Part shown: piece by piece, positions 1 to 12,711 of the stretch
How the letters are laid out: the number at the start of each line of letters is the position of its first letter
Numbering within the stretch: the stretch's first letter is position 1
Position numbers and translations under genes: made by a program
The notes under the pieces: model-generated
Told to the model about the DNA's origin: nothing
The model's database searches: none
Seen by the model: the letters and a program-made list of their open reading frames with translations, nothing else
Assembly: GCA_964036155.1 (NCBI GenBank)
Contig: OZ038422.1
Span: 77,771,201 to 77,835,200, forward strand
From: Diploscapter coronatus
Lineage: Eukaryota; Nematoda; Chromadorea; Rhabditida; Rhabditidae
Reading direction: 5' to 3'
Length of the DNA: 64,000 nt

Positions 1-3000
1 ATATACGGTTCCCCAACGACAAAATTCGGTCCATCATCATCATTTCCAAATCCGTAAGCTAGTCGAAATATCGTCAATAAATATAAAGCAGCTGTGGTCC
101 GCCATCGAAACCGGACCGGTAGCCAGTCCATAGGAAATTATTCGTGGAATCCCTTCTCTTCTCTTTGGATTTTCGTATTTTCAGCCTGAAATCGGCTAAT
201 TTTATGCGATGAACAAGTCATTTATCACCACAACGAAAGATGCGCAATGGAATAGGATTTATGTCTAGTAAATGTGATGAAAAGCAGTCAATGTTTTGTC
301 GTTTAGAATAAAGATAATTTCTACCAGAGATGTAAAATTCGAGTTCGAAGTCTGACAATGAATAAGAAAACTTTAAACTTAACTCCGAAAGTCTACGATG
401 CTTATGGCAAGGAATATTTGCCTAACATAGAAAGTTCAAGTTGCTCAAAAGTTGTAGAGCAATAGAGTTTTCGTACATTGGCGAAAATAACTTGGAGTCT
501 TGATAATTACCTAACTCATTGTCCTTATTATGAACAGAAAAGCAACGAAGCAACCAAGCGAAAAGGTCAAACCTCAGAAGAAGTGGCAGTATTTCTTCAA
601 AAATAATGAACGGTAATTTCAGCAGGGAAAATTAAAACGACAGTGAAAATTATTGAAATTGAAATGAGAAAAGTCATATTTTTTATTAGAACCTTGAAAA
701 ATGGCATGAGAAATAATATTATTTCATCATCAAAAATCGTTTAAATTTTCACAAAAATATTCTCTGCAGAAAATTAGTAAAAATTTTGAACACTTTTACG
801 GCAAAAATACTTGACTCGTAAAATTAGGCGCAAAAATATGAGAGGCATGGAAATCCGAGCCCAAAAATGGACAAAAGGAACTGGGGGAGGGGGAAAAGCT
901 GGGTGAAAAGAGAGGGAAGGAAAGAATAATGAAGTGGGGGAGAGGTTAGGGAAGTGAAAGAAGAGAATTGAAAACAAGAAACAAATAGTTTTGGTTTTGT
1001 TGCCAGCTTCTATATTTTACTCTTTCGAGTCTCTTCATAATTCTTTCGTTTTGTTTCCCCTCTCTCAAGATTTCTCCAACTATTTCTATCCTCCCTTTGC
1101 TTCCTTTCCGTCTCTTCATACACCTAAACTATTTTTCCTCTTTGAGCTATTCAACTATGCGTGCCGCTCTGCTTGTGGCATGCCATAAGAGTAGGGAGAA
1201 ATCTGACTGTCTTTGCAAGACAACGAGAGGTACTCTTCAATTATGACTATGAGCAAATTAGATGCTTGCAAATTTGAACATTACGATAATTACATTACTT
1301 GAGTAATGCACATTTGCATTTGAAGTTGGCTAGTTATTGTAAAAGATGCTATAATAAAAATTCGATCGTGTTGATGCAAAAGTAGAGAATTTGGACGATT
1401 TGGTAATTCTGATGACTGTCCAGAGGTTTAAACATTCTTTTTTTTTTTTAAATATAGTTCGGTCTAATATAACGAAATTTAAAGAAAACAAGTTAGTTGT
1501 CAAAATTAGAAGAGAAACTTGAAAAGTGGCTGGAATAAACAAATGCCTGCTGAATTTCAGTTTATATTCAAGGAAGTGATGATGAGAAGAATTCTGTGAA
1601 ATTTTTCTAATCCATCTATAAGATTGAGCCTTATATGAAAATTCTCAAAGAAATCCTTCTGCTGACCACTGTGACCAATGCGTCTGCTCGATTCGCCTTT
1701 TATAAACAGAAACAGAAACAGCTAAACGAATTATTATTAACAAAATGCACAGACCCGTGGTGTGGTTTTGCCAGAAGAGTTGCAGAGAATTATTTACTTG
1801 GCAGAAAAAAGACACTACTAGAATTTGCGCCTTCGGATTATGTGCATTTTCGATGATTTGTAGCGCAGTACAATTATTTTGGAATTGCAGATAAATTGAA
1901 AAGATTAGCTGGAAATTGTCAAAATTTGACGTAAAATTTAACATTTCAGCAAAAAATAAAAAAAAACTAGGCATCGAAAGATTATTATGTCAAGATAGAT
2001 TATTTTAGCACGAAAGAACAAATATTAAGTTGGGAGTTCATAGGAAAAATGTTCAAGAGATATAAAAGTTCTCGAGTTTGAATGAAATTAAAAACCGAGA
2101 TGCAGAATTGTTCAGAAGTCTGACATGATACATGATGCATGACTGCATGTTCGTTTTGGCTCGCGATTGTCTGCTCGTGCGTCTTTTTGAGCCATGCAGA
2201 AATACCCCTAGGAAGCATTAGCCCACTGCCCCTTTGCTGTGTGCATCAAAGACACCCATCTCACTGCTCACATTGCATGAAACATTCATGATACTGCATA
2301 GAATAAGTAAGAGATGGGGGGAGATAGTGACACGGGTTGGGAAATCCGAAAATTTATGCTAATTAGTTTAATCGAGCGTTTAAAAATCATAGATTTAGAA
2401 AATGCTAAATGTTTATTCACATATATGTGAAAACAGAGATCATTTTTGATAATTGAAGATTCGCAGATTAAAAATTTCGATAAAAATGCACAAATTTTAT
2501 CTGCCATTCTGAAATTTCTCAACGAAAATGACCACTGAATCAAAAACGTTTAATGCTGGAATAATAATGAAGAGGAAAGCGAGTAGTGAAGAGTCGAAGA
2601 GGAGAGGCTCTTCTAGTGGTCAGCACCACAGGGCAAAAGGCAGGGCAATTCTATATTTCGCGAAATAAGCTCTCATTTGAGAAGAGTCGATTATAGAAAT
2701 GAGACAGAGAAATGAGAGAAAAAGAACCCGATTTGTGGAAGAATTGAAATAGCTGCGGATACTTGTTTAAAAATTCGAAAAGAAAGAATTTGATTTGAGG
2801 ACAAAATGAAATGAAGTCAATGGAAAGAAATTCTACGCGCTCATTTTACTAGTCTCAGAATTAGTGGAACGAGCCCATAAGCAGTGTGTAAAACGATAAA
2901 AGCAACGAAGAAAGGAGAATCACTTACTGGAATTCCCTTTGTTCCCAGGATTTCAGATATTAAGAAAATTAGTTAGAAATCAAGATCAATTTTCATTTAG

Positions 3001-6000
3001 GGATCGCATGCTATTGATGCATACAAAATATAGCAAACAGGAAATAAGACGATTTTGCCCAATTTCACGATTCGGAACTCTCAAAATATTGACTACTAGA
3101 TAAACTTTGTTCCAATAGCTGTAATTTACTAAACTGCTTGAACACCGATTTTCAAAATTAGAAGGATTGTTTCAATCTGCAAAATGACCATGAGTATGGA
3201 ATTATTGAATTTAGCAAATGACAACAAAGGAATTGTTTCGAATTATGCAAACGAGCATAGAAATGGAAGTGAGAATGTGAACCTGGCAGGGAGTGCCTAT
3301 GGAAAGAATGAGAGAGAGAGAGATTTGAGAAGAAAGAAAAGGGAACGAAGATGAAAGGAAAGCGCAACAAGGTTGCAAAAGTTGCATTATTGAAAAGTGA
3401 ACACAATAGGCAAAGGGAAGACTGGCAATGAGCTAGAGCTGCAGGATGTGAATCAGGGATAACATTCGACGTAGGGTTTTCGACATTCCATTTTTGGTTT
3501 AGAGGCTATTTGTACTACAAGGAGATTTATTTGCGCCAAAAAACTATCATTTTTCTTTTGTAAAATTGTCTATAACCCAAATTTGTTAAATTTCAAAAGG
3601 ATAAACTGAAATGTTGGTTTCTTAATCTTTAAATCGCACGTTTCGGACAACATTGGTGTCAGGAAAAGTTGGAAAATTGCAAATGTTCAACTTTGATTCC
3701 TGACTTCTCTTATTTCACCAAGTCATTTCATCAGACACGGAAAACACGAGATTACAATGGAAAAACGCGTGAAATCGAATACCGCTTGAAGTTTTCCACA
3801 TCGAAAGGCGAGCCAAGTCAAAGACGAAAGGACGCGCTCCATTACGGCTCAAAGCTGGACTGTTTTGGGGTGATAGTTTGATCAAGGGATGAAAACAAGG
3901 TAAATATGCAGATTGTTGGGCATTTAGAGACAAAGAGATCCAAAAATAAGAAGAATGATAGAATCGATCTGTACGAAGTTCTAATTATCCGCTAGAAGAA
4001 AAAGATAATTTGAATATCCAATTCAGAAAAGGACAAATTTCATGGAGGCGAGTAATTTAAAGAATTGATCGCTATTGAATTATTTAAAAGGGGAAACATA
4101 GATCGAAAAAAGCCGAAAAATAGCCTCGTTCGTGTCCAGCTGATATTTTTCAGCCGTGTCCCCCCGTCCTTTATGCGAATCACCACCCGTCTGCCTATGC
4201 TCAATTCCTCATTCTCCATTCTTCACATTCGGATATCAAATTTCCCTCACATTGACAAGTCTTTTTCAATATGAATCTGCCGCAAGATTGGAATATTGCA
4301 AGTGTAAAAATATGAAACTCTCTAAGTCAAAAGCCACTTGTGGAGGTCAAATTACGATTTCAATTATATAAAAATCAAGTAATATCGAGAAATTCAAGGC
4401 CCAAGGTCAGATTAAATTTCTAAATGATTGCAGAAAGCTGCATTAATAAAGTTAGAAATTTTATTAAAGAATAACATGACTTATTGAGAACAAACTTCAA
4501 GGTTATTTTACAGAATTTCATCAATAATTCAAAAATGTCATGAAACAAGAAACGGAAAATTCGATATTTCACCTTGCTTAGCTTAGAAGAAATCTTTATT
4601 TACCAAAAATGTCTAAGTCAATGAAAAAGTCGATGCTTTATTTTAGAGCGAATGCTAAATTCTAAAGAAACGGCTCGCGGCAGCAAAGGAGAAATTAAAT
4701 TTGGCTTGAAGAAAAAGAAACGAAACGCTTGAAATAAGTGAATAGTGGACTTGAGGGAGGAAAAAATGAGAAAATTGCTGAAATTTAGGAGGAATTACAC
4801 AGAACAGAAACGCTAAAAGTAGCTGCAAATGTTTAGACGGAAACTTCGCTTTGGTCATCAGAAAGCGATGCGAAATTAGCTGTTGTTGCGACAAATTTAT
4901 ACCCAAATATTGTGTTCGCATAAACGAGTTATTCAGCAACATTTCACTCTTTGAACTTTCATGATAGGTTTCACGGACTAAAATAGCAAAAGGAGTTCAT
5001 GATACTTTACAGTAGTAAATTTAGTAGATGTTTGTTCCATATTTAGAAAAAAAAGTACAATGGATTAAGAATGACTAAAGTCATGGGATAAAAAATGTCA
5101 AAAAAATTTCTACGATCTATATGAGCAGAATGCATATTTGATTCGGAAGTGTCATACTAGCTGCATTCGCTCAGAATGAGAAACAGGCATTTTTGGAAGT
5201 AGACATTAACAGAGAGAATGCAAGAATTACAAGTTATTTGAACCAGAAATGAGACAAAGTGAAAATATGACAGGCTCAAAGTGGATTATCATCCTATTCC
5301 TATCTGAGAAAAGTGATAGTCTCAGAATCTTAAAACTGATTGGACATAAAGTTTAGATCCAGGTCAGAAATTCGACCTGGTGAAGTTTTAACTTCAGCAA
5401 ATGACCATATCTGGAAAAATGCTCTTCCAAGAAAGAAACATTGAAGTGGAATGAGGGATGCCACCCTACACATTATCCAAAAGAGACGAATCCAAGAACT
5501 GACAGCTAAAATAGCAGGGAGGAGAGATAATGACAGATTGAGAGAAGGGGGAGAGGAGAATGAGGAGAAATGACAGTTGCAATGACAATCCTCTGGCAGG
5601 AATGGACAGGCGAAGGGGACGGGAAATCAACCGGAAAACGAAAAGGGCACGAATTGAAATGAACGTTGAAGTTGAGATGAAGTAAGTATTCGGGTAATAG
5701 AGCGGATTTTCTAACAATAATCGACATCAAAAATCAGAAAATAACAAACATTCGATAGGGAAAGTTTTTCTCTAGATTTCATAATGGTACGAAATAGAAA
5801 TCAGACAAAGGTTGCGGGAACGCAAATTTTCCAAATAGAACGAAAGTTTGAACATAGTTCTGGTTTACACTCAGAAATCTAATCTTATAAAGACACTGTT
5901 CATGATAACCAATCAAAATAGCAAGCGTGACTGAATGAAGACAGAGAATTAGTGAAACAAAGAATGAAGTTGTACTCATCGGATTACACAGGATAACCGA

Positions 6001-8245
6001 AGAAGGGATAAGGCTGATGAGAAAGAACGGAATAGTGGAAATGCCTTCCCCTTCTCATTCAAAGCCTAATTGTAAGCGTTCTTTTCTCATCTCTAACCTC
6101 GAAACTCGAAACTTTCTCCTTTTTGTTTATTCCTGGCTTCCCTCATTCCTTTCCGTCTTCCTGCCAACTTGTTTCATTTCATTCATTCCCAATTTCGTTC
6201 AGTTCGCAGACGATGCTTCTCGCGTTTTTTGACACTTGAATTTTGCAACAAAAAGTGAAACCTGCAATCCCTCGAAACCGTCAATTTCCTGTTTGTTTTC
6301 GCGAAATCTTGAGGGCTGAAAATCTTGACAACAAACTGCATAGTAGTAATTACTACACGACGTCATTTACTATACAAAACGAGGAGTAAAAAGTTGCATT
6401 TCGAGACATAGCAAGAGAATAACGAGGTTTTTTTTTTGGAATAGTGAAATGGTGAAGTATTGAAAAATGTCAATGCATGAACTATTGAGTATTTCAATTC
6501 AATGACAAACAGTCAAAACAGCCAGATTCAAGTAAAACTTTGAGCGTTCAAGTTTTAGCAATTGCGGAAAAATATACAAATTGTTATTGTAAAAAGTCCC
6601 TTCATTGATTCGAAACTAGCAATTTATCAAGATTGTCCTATTCGATGAAGTCTCATATTCGATCTACTAAAATCGAATAGGTAAACCGATAAGTAAAACT
6701 AACACTGAATACCAAACCCAACTTTATTCGATGACTGACTTTGAATATGGAAAATCTGGACGACCGAAACCCTACCAGTTGGGCAGAAATTATGCGATAG
6801 TAGAAAGGTAAACTTTGAAAGACTGAAAGAGAAAAGAGAGAAGTAAACCAGAACATAAAATCGTCAAATCGTAATTCGAAAGGAAGTCATTTGCATATCC
6901 GACAAAACACACAACGCATTGTTTGACTGCATACGAAAGTGTCAGCGTTCAATCATTATTTTTCGAGCAATAATTATGATTGATTTGAAATAAAAATTCG
7001 AAAATTGAGCAGCGAAAAAAATGAATATTTGCACGATTCCGCATATTTCGAGATCTTCGCAAGCTTTCTATTGAAGAAAATTCCAGTTATGAGATTCCAG
7101 AAAGAAAACTTCTGGAAGTTCTTTTTGGATTCGGAAACGACCTATAAAGAATTCTGAAACTGGAACACGGTTGTTTGGAATCCCGATTCCGGATTATGAA
7201 AAAAAAATCATTTTTATTTTCAACTCCGACTCCACTTTCGAATTTTTCAAGATTCAAATACCGAACACTCCTAAATTGGAGTTAGAATCCAGAAAAATCG
7301 AATAAAATACCCTTCCCGCCAATGGATCCCAATAAAGAATAAAAAATCGCCAATGTTATTCTTCTTAGGTGTTGGCAGGGGTGTCTATCGGCTATGAGAT
7401 CTAAATAAAAATGCGAGGAATCCGAATGTAGAAGCCTCGTTTCTTGGGCGTTTTGCCGATTTCGATTGCCTAATGCGTCACGATTGTCCTTTTCTGCTTC
7501 CCTGTCAATGCAAGTGCCATTTTGAAATCACTGACGGTTTTTTCCAAGGCTTTTGCAACGTCGAAAGCGAAAAATGAGGGAAACTTAAGAAAGCAGAATA
7601 AATGAAGGTCAGATGTAAAGGATAAAGGCTAGATGCAAAACGATAGGTTGAAAAATTACTTTGAATTCAACTTCATGAAAGATTCTGCAGGTGAGGGTTT
7701 ACAAAATTGTGAATTAGAAAAAATCTGACAGAAACTAATAGGTAAATAAGGAAAAATTGCAAATGGTTTTTAATTTTCAAATCGTAACATTAAAAAAAAA
7801 CCGAGAAGCCAAATGACAACTAATCACAAGAATTTTGTTCATAAGCAATGTTTGTGTTGTATCATTTAACCCGTCGAGTGATTTTAAGTGGTTAGATTTT
7901 ACACAACTATTTTGCCAGATATAGACGATATTGAAAATGCTTTCCGAAGTGTAAAGGTCTTTGTGAAGTGACTTTTGGAAAAGCTTCGAAAGGAAAATAT
8001 TTCCGGAAAAAATAGATGACTCAATGGTATAACGAAAAAATACTGATTCAGCAAAATATGATAAACTATAAGATTAATAAAAAAATATTGACAGCTTTGC
8101 TTTTCACAAAGGGAAGAACGATCTAATATTGAAGGAATACGCGCATAGCGGCTTTCCTTTGTAATCGAAGGCGAAAAAGTTTATTGTACGAGAATTTTAC
8201 GAGCCGAACTCAGTTTATTTGCTTATTCTATCGATAGAACACAAA
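1..8245. other. Gene-free AT-rich stretch
   Basis: I found no exon chain, conserved protein segment or RNA gene here on either strand. The open frames are short, low in complexity and mostly mirror A-rich or T-rich tracts. Minor structure: a GA-rich tract near 3310, a 10-bp inverted repeat at 6637-6681, and degenerate GATTCCGGAA-like words around 7080-7260. It could be upstream regulatory DNA of a gene to the left or part of a very long intron; the sequence does not decide. Confidence 0.6.
6637..6681. repeat. Short perfect inverted repeat
   Basis: CCTATTCGAT at 6637-6646 is mirrored by ATCGAATAGG at 6672-6681, a 10-bp perfect stem with a 25-base spacer. A shorter ATTCGAT/ATCGAAT pair (6657-6663 and 6672-6678) competes with it. 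No open reading frame or known element is associated, and it may be chance in AT-rich DNA. Confidence 0.4.
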
Positions 8246-8252
8246 AGTTATC

Positions 8253-8496
8253 GACAGAATGGCTTGTTGAATACGCGGATGGGGTAGCAAATTGAAAAAT
8301 GGATAAGGAGAGAGTAGGAATAGGGTCAGTCATGGCAAATTTAGAATCAAAATGATCAGCACGTCGAGTTGCACATTTTATACCAGACTAGCTTATCCAG
8401 CTCTATCCCTACCCTTTTCCTATTCGTTTTTCAATTTGTGTACCCCACAGGTGTATTCAAATGACTGGCCAACCGGTGTATTCAACAAGCCGACAG
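8253..8496. repeat. Foldback (MITE-like) inverted repeat
   Basis: The left arm, about 8253-8327, runs outside-in through ACAG, GGCTTGTTGAATAC, GGGGTA, CAAATTGAAAAA and a GGATAAGGAG..AGGAATAG block. The right arm, about 8391-8496, carries the reverse complements in mirrored order: GCTTATCC, CTATCCCTACCC, TTTTTCAATTTG, TACCCCAC and GTATTCAACAAGCC. The right arm also has a local duplication of GGTGTATTCAA (8450-8460 and 8475-8485). The centre of about 60 bases is unpaired and has no coding capacity. This is the structure of a non-autonomous foldback or MITE-type DNA element. Arm identity is imperfect, so the insertion is old. No clear target-site duplication was found. Confidence 0.6.
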
Positions 8497-11400
8497 AAGT
8501 GATATAATGAAATTTCGATCTTTTTCAAAGATAATCCTGAATTCTTTAAATTTCAGCTTCATCTATCCTATGCTTTCGATAAAATTTGAAAGCAAGATAA
8601 AAGATTAAAAAGATGTAGAATAAACCTAATGGGGATTTACCGAGAAAGTAACTGGACGACAATTCATTTGCATGCGCGTCTTTTTGCATTTCAAATGAAA
8701 CCAAGCGCGTAAAACTATCGACAAATTGATGATTTTAGGCAAAACTGGTTGAAATCTCGCGAATTGGTGGGATAAATAATAAGACAAACAGAAAAGGTAT
8801 CAATGTTTCAGCCTGTTAGATTAGTTTATGAACAATTTGGCCTACAAAATAAATAGTGCTACCGAGATTAATCATTAGCCAAATGAGTCAGTTCGTAAAT
8901 AGAAAAGCTACAACTAAAATTGGAAGTAGGTTTGAAATTTTACTCGTTTCTTGCCAGGTTTCTGAATAAATTATGTCTGCTAAATGGTTTTATGGATGGA
9001 TTTGAGGTGGTAGAAATTAGTTGCCACGTAACAGATAGAAATGCTATGAATGGAGGATATTGCAGATTTAGATTTGCAGGTGGCAATTATAAAGCGCGTG
9101 CGCGCTAAATGCAATCTCAGGATTGAAAATGAAAGGGCAGAAATCGAGGATGAATAGATAGAGGATTTTAAAAAGTAGCAAAATAACAGTCTTGAATTAA
9201 TAAGGCATAAATTATCGTAGAAAATTTTGCTATAAAAATCACTTTCTCAGCAAAAATCTCTTCCGGAAAACTACTTCAATAGTTCATAAGCGAAACTGCT
9301 TCCGACGTATATGATTTGTAGACGAACTAATGAAAGTTTGAATTGTCTCGCAAATTGAAATAAGACGGCGCAAAATGCTCTTGAATTTGGATAAAACAAT
9401 GAATTCTGTATGCATGATAAAGGGTGTCAAGTATGCAGGAGTTTGACGTGATGAAGCATTGAAAATGTCGAAGGAAAGTGGCGAATGAATGAAGATTTTT
9501 GCTTCCTCTTCTGAATTAGAATGACTGCTTTATTCCTTTATGCAATTTATGCAGCCGACTTTCCTCTTTCATCTTTTTCTGGCTATTCGCAGTTACTTTG
9601 TCAATCGAACGGTCCGCAAAAACAGTCAGTTAGTCGTGAAAATTCCTGTATATTCAAGCCATTGGCAGAGGAGAAAAAGAATAATCTATCAATGACTTGA
9701 GGGAAAAGTGATCATTGAGTAAAAAGATAAGAATCTATTTGATAAGCGAGCATAAAGAAAAAAAGAAATAAAAGTTAGAAAAGAATAATCTTGAGAAAAA
9801 TAAAATCAAAATGATCTTCAAAAAATGTTGATTCAACACTAAATAGAACGATCCGTTTTGCCTATCAACGATACAAAAAATAATCTTCGGGTTCATGATG
9901 ATAAAGAATAAGTCGACGGAGAAAACGGTTATAAAGAAGAAAATCATTGGCTTTGATGACGCAACACTTGTTACTAGAAACAACACAAGTAAAGCTAATT
10001 GGTTGGCTGGTGATTGATAAAAATACATCCGCCATTATGGGCCAAGTCGAGAGTCATTACATTGCAATTCAGGCAAAGCAAAGGACAAAGATGCATCGAT
10101 CGGCATTATTCCTGGCTGTACTTTGAACAGTTATTCAACAGATCATCAGCTATTCGGGATTATCTTAGTCATATTCATAAGTCATAGGCAAAAATCACCA
10201 TTTAGCAATCCCTGATAAAGAAAAACTCTCGAATTCATCCTTAAATCGCCAATTCTTATGTCTATCCACAAAATTCCGGCGCTATCAGCAAGGAGTATGA
10301 TTTTCGGTTCACTAATCACAGGTCCGATTCGAAAAATTTGACGAAATGCTCGAATTCAGAAGGATCTCGGACGACAAATAATAGCGTTAGTGCTAAATGG
10401 TCACTGATACAGTGAAAAATAACGACACAATTAGGAAAAATGAGAGATATAGAGAAGAATTGGGGAAAATAAGAAGTACAATTAGAATAAAGGGCAGACT
10501 GTAAGGAACTAATGCGATAAGCACTCGGCTAAATTACCACAATGTATCGGAAATGTTGCGATGTCTATTGATGCCCGTTTTTGCCCTCTATTCTTTAGCG
10601 AAAAAACGATAGATTTGTGACACACTGTCTCTCTCTCTCTCTCGGAACCAAGCTACCGATTCTCTGCAGAATGGATGAATAGACGCATGCGTGAGGAGGA
10701 TTCCTCGATTTGGAAGTGTAAGACCCAAAAGACAGGGCTAATTGAATTAACACGCAAGGCGTAATATCAATTGCGGAGTTATCAACAATCGACACTTGTC
10801 CGCTAGAAAAAAGTTGAAGAAATAAAATCGTCGAAGGAAATTTTGATCGGAAAATTTGTTGAAATGAAAAATTCAAAAATTTAGAAGACCCTATGAGAAA
10901 AATGAAGTCGATCTCAGAATTAGGACTGAGAGAAATTTAGATTCTGATTCCAGAAAATTAAGAACCGATATCAATATCGAAAGTTCCAAACTAAAACTTT
11001 CGTTCATTACTGATGAAAATAAATAATTTTTCCTACTTTGGGAAAACAACACCAATTGTGTGGCGAATCTAGCAAACTGCCGAATGAATGAATGAATAGA
11101 AATGCCTCTGCCTCCCCTCGTCTTTATCCTTTTCGACCTTCAGATAATTCGAGTACAACAAAATCATCCGTGTGTAAATAATTAGCGATAAACCGAGGAC
11201 GCAAAACTTTGTTGTTGGCATGTAAAATTCACTGAATACAAATAGGTTTGTTCGAGCTATGATTCAAATAACTTCGAAGGATAATTCCATAGCGATTCAG
11301 CCCCTTAGACACAGGACCGGTATGGGGACGTGACGGACCCATTTGCATTCACTGGTATTCAAGTGAGGTTAACATACGCAGTTGAATAATGAAATCTTGC

Positions 11401-11620
11401 AATGAAGCTGCGCAAAAATTGATGAGTTTTTCGAATGATAAAAATTCAAGTTCTGTATCTATCGAAACACAGTGAGAAATGACTGGCTAAATATAAAATG
11501 GGAAGCGATTGCAGAAAAATATGCCGCACAGAGTTGGACATAGCTTTGCTCCTACTGAACCATTTTCAGAGATCTTCTAAAGGGTATTCTGCTCCGATAA
11601 CGCTAATATAAAGTTTTTCT
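8497..11620. other. Intergenic, nothing recognised
   Basis: No supported gene. Open frames are short and biased to Phe/Ile/Leu, reflecting base composition. A CT dinucleotide run lies at 10628-10642. Nothing else stands out. Confidence 0.55.
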
Positions 11621-12049
11621 ATGGTTATCAACTCTGAATATTCATTTAGCCTTTCTAATTTTAGAAGATCATCAAATTACCCCCCAAATCTGCCAAAGGA
11701 ATTCATTGAAAAAGAATCTTGGAAGGATCAAAAAACTAAATATCTCCTTGCAAAAGAATTTCATAAGAATGCCATCGGTTTCTTTGTTTGTCGAGAAAAT
11801 TCGGGTTGCGTTTTTCAATTCAGGCGCTGTGCTTCTCCAATTTTGCATTTTTCCGATGAAAATCCGATAAAATCGGCGTTGCTTCATAATTTCTCAGATT
11901 CTCCAAATGTTCAGGCCTATTTCCTAGTTTCTACCGATCTCCTCTCCATTGCCACCCATAGGCAAAAACGATCCGATTCCCTTCAACTTCACACGTTTGG
12001 CAATAGAAATTTCGACATTCTTTGTCTAATTTATTGCCGACACAAATAA
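11621..12049 (+). CDS. Orphan single-exon ORF, doubtful gene
   Basis: An uninterrupted frame of 142 codons opens with a true ATG and ends in TAA followed at once by an A-rich AATAAA-containing stretch. This is the longest open frame in the gene-free left part and is unexpectedly long for such AT-rich DNA. The predicted protein is basic, has no signal peptide or membrane segment, contains five cysteines, and matches no family I recognise. The opposite strand is also open for 71 codons across 11672-11887. It may be a small orphan gene, the first exon of something larger, or chance. It lies about 660 bp upstream of the GNAT gene, same strand. Confidence 0.25.
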   Translation: MVINSEYSFSLSNFRRSSNYPPNLPKEFIEKESWKDQKTKYLLAKEFHKNAIGFFVCRENSGCVFQFRRCASPILHFSDENPIKSALLHNFSDSPNVQAYFLVSTDLLSIATHRQKRSDSLQLHTFGNRNFDILCLIYCRHK

Positions 12050-12624
12050 AAAATGGCTTAAGAAGATCAAGGATTTTTCAGAAATTTCTTGCAAATTTTT
12101 AGGAATGATCTTCAATTTTGTATAAACTGCATAATATCTATTCTTCCAGTTGACACAAGAAAAGGAAAACTACGATGCCCTACTAAACAAGTGATGGCGA
12201 ACTGATTAAACCTCAAGAAGCCCGAAAATTCGGGAGTTAATAACACGAAGAAGCTTATTTTCACTACTTTCTTGTTGTCAAATATTTCAATTCGGCGATT
12301 CTAGATACATTTTCTCATTTTTTGATAATGAAGAATAGCATATCTTTGATGTTCAAATATTTTTGTCGATTATGAAATCCTCGATGATTCATGACAGATC
12401 TTTCATCTCTTATGACTTCCTTTCTATAAATCAAGGTCAGACGGGGTGGAGCCAAAGAATTTTGCCAAACTCGTGATAACTCTGATCATGTATGGGCTGT
12501 TATCAGATTAAGTTCGACAACCGATGATTTCGGGGTGAGGTCAGATCGGTCACGCGAAACGTTTGCAAGAAAGGACAGAAGACAGGCACACCTGATTATG
12601 AACTTAATGAACTGACGAGAGAGG
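12050..12624. other. Upstream region of the GNAT gene
   Basis: No coding sequence. It contains several GATA-core words (GTGATAAC near 12472, TTATCAG near 12498) leading up to the TATA box of the acetyltransferase gene, so it probably includes its promoter. Confidence 0.45.
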
Positions 12625-12657
12625 GTATAAATAACGCACAGCACAAAGGCTGATAAG
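12625..12657 (+). promoter_or_regulatory. TATA box and GATA site of the GNAT gene
   Basis: TATAAATA lies at 12625-12632 in a GC-richer surround, 80 bases before the start codon. CTGATAAG at 12650-12657 fits the WGATAR site bound by nematode intestinal GATA factors of the ELT-2 type. It sits near the expected transcription start, so it could instead be leader sequence. Gut expression is inference. Confidence 0.45.
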
Positions 12658-12711
12658 GGACTGAGACGGTTTTCGACGAATCAACCGGCACTTATCTACC
12701 ACTAACGCATT

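Noticed and set aside
1635..1856. 73-codon frame (+) with a signal-peptide-like start
   Set aside because: Short, no homology recognised, overlapped by a 109-codon frame on the other strand, and no acceptor or poly(A) context; treated as chance.
9735..10028. 97-codon hydrophobic frame on the minus strand
   Set aside because: Phe/Ile/Leu richness simply reflects an A-rich plus strand; no family match.
10628..10642. CT dinucleotide run
   Set aside because: Short simple repeat with no associated structure.
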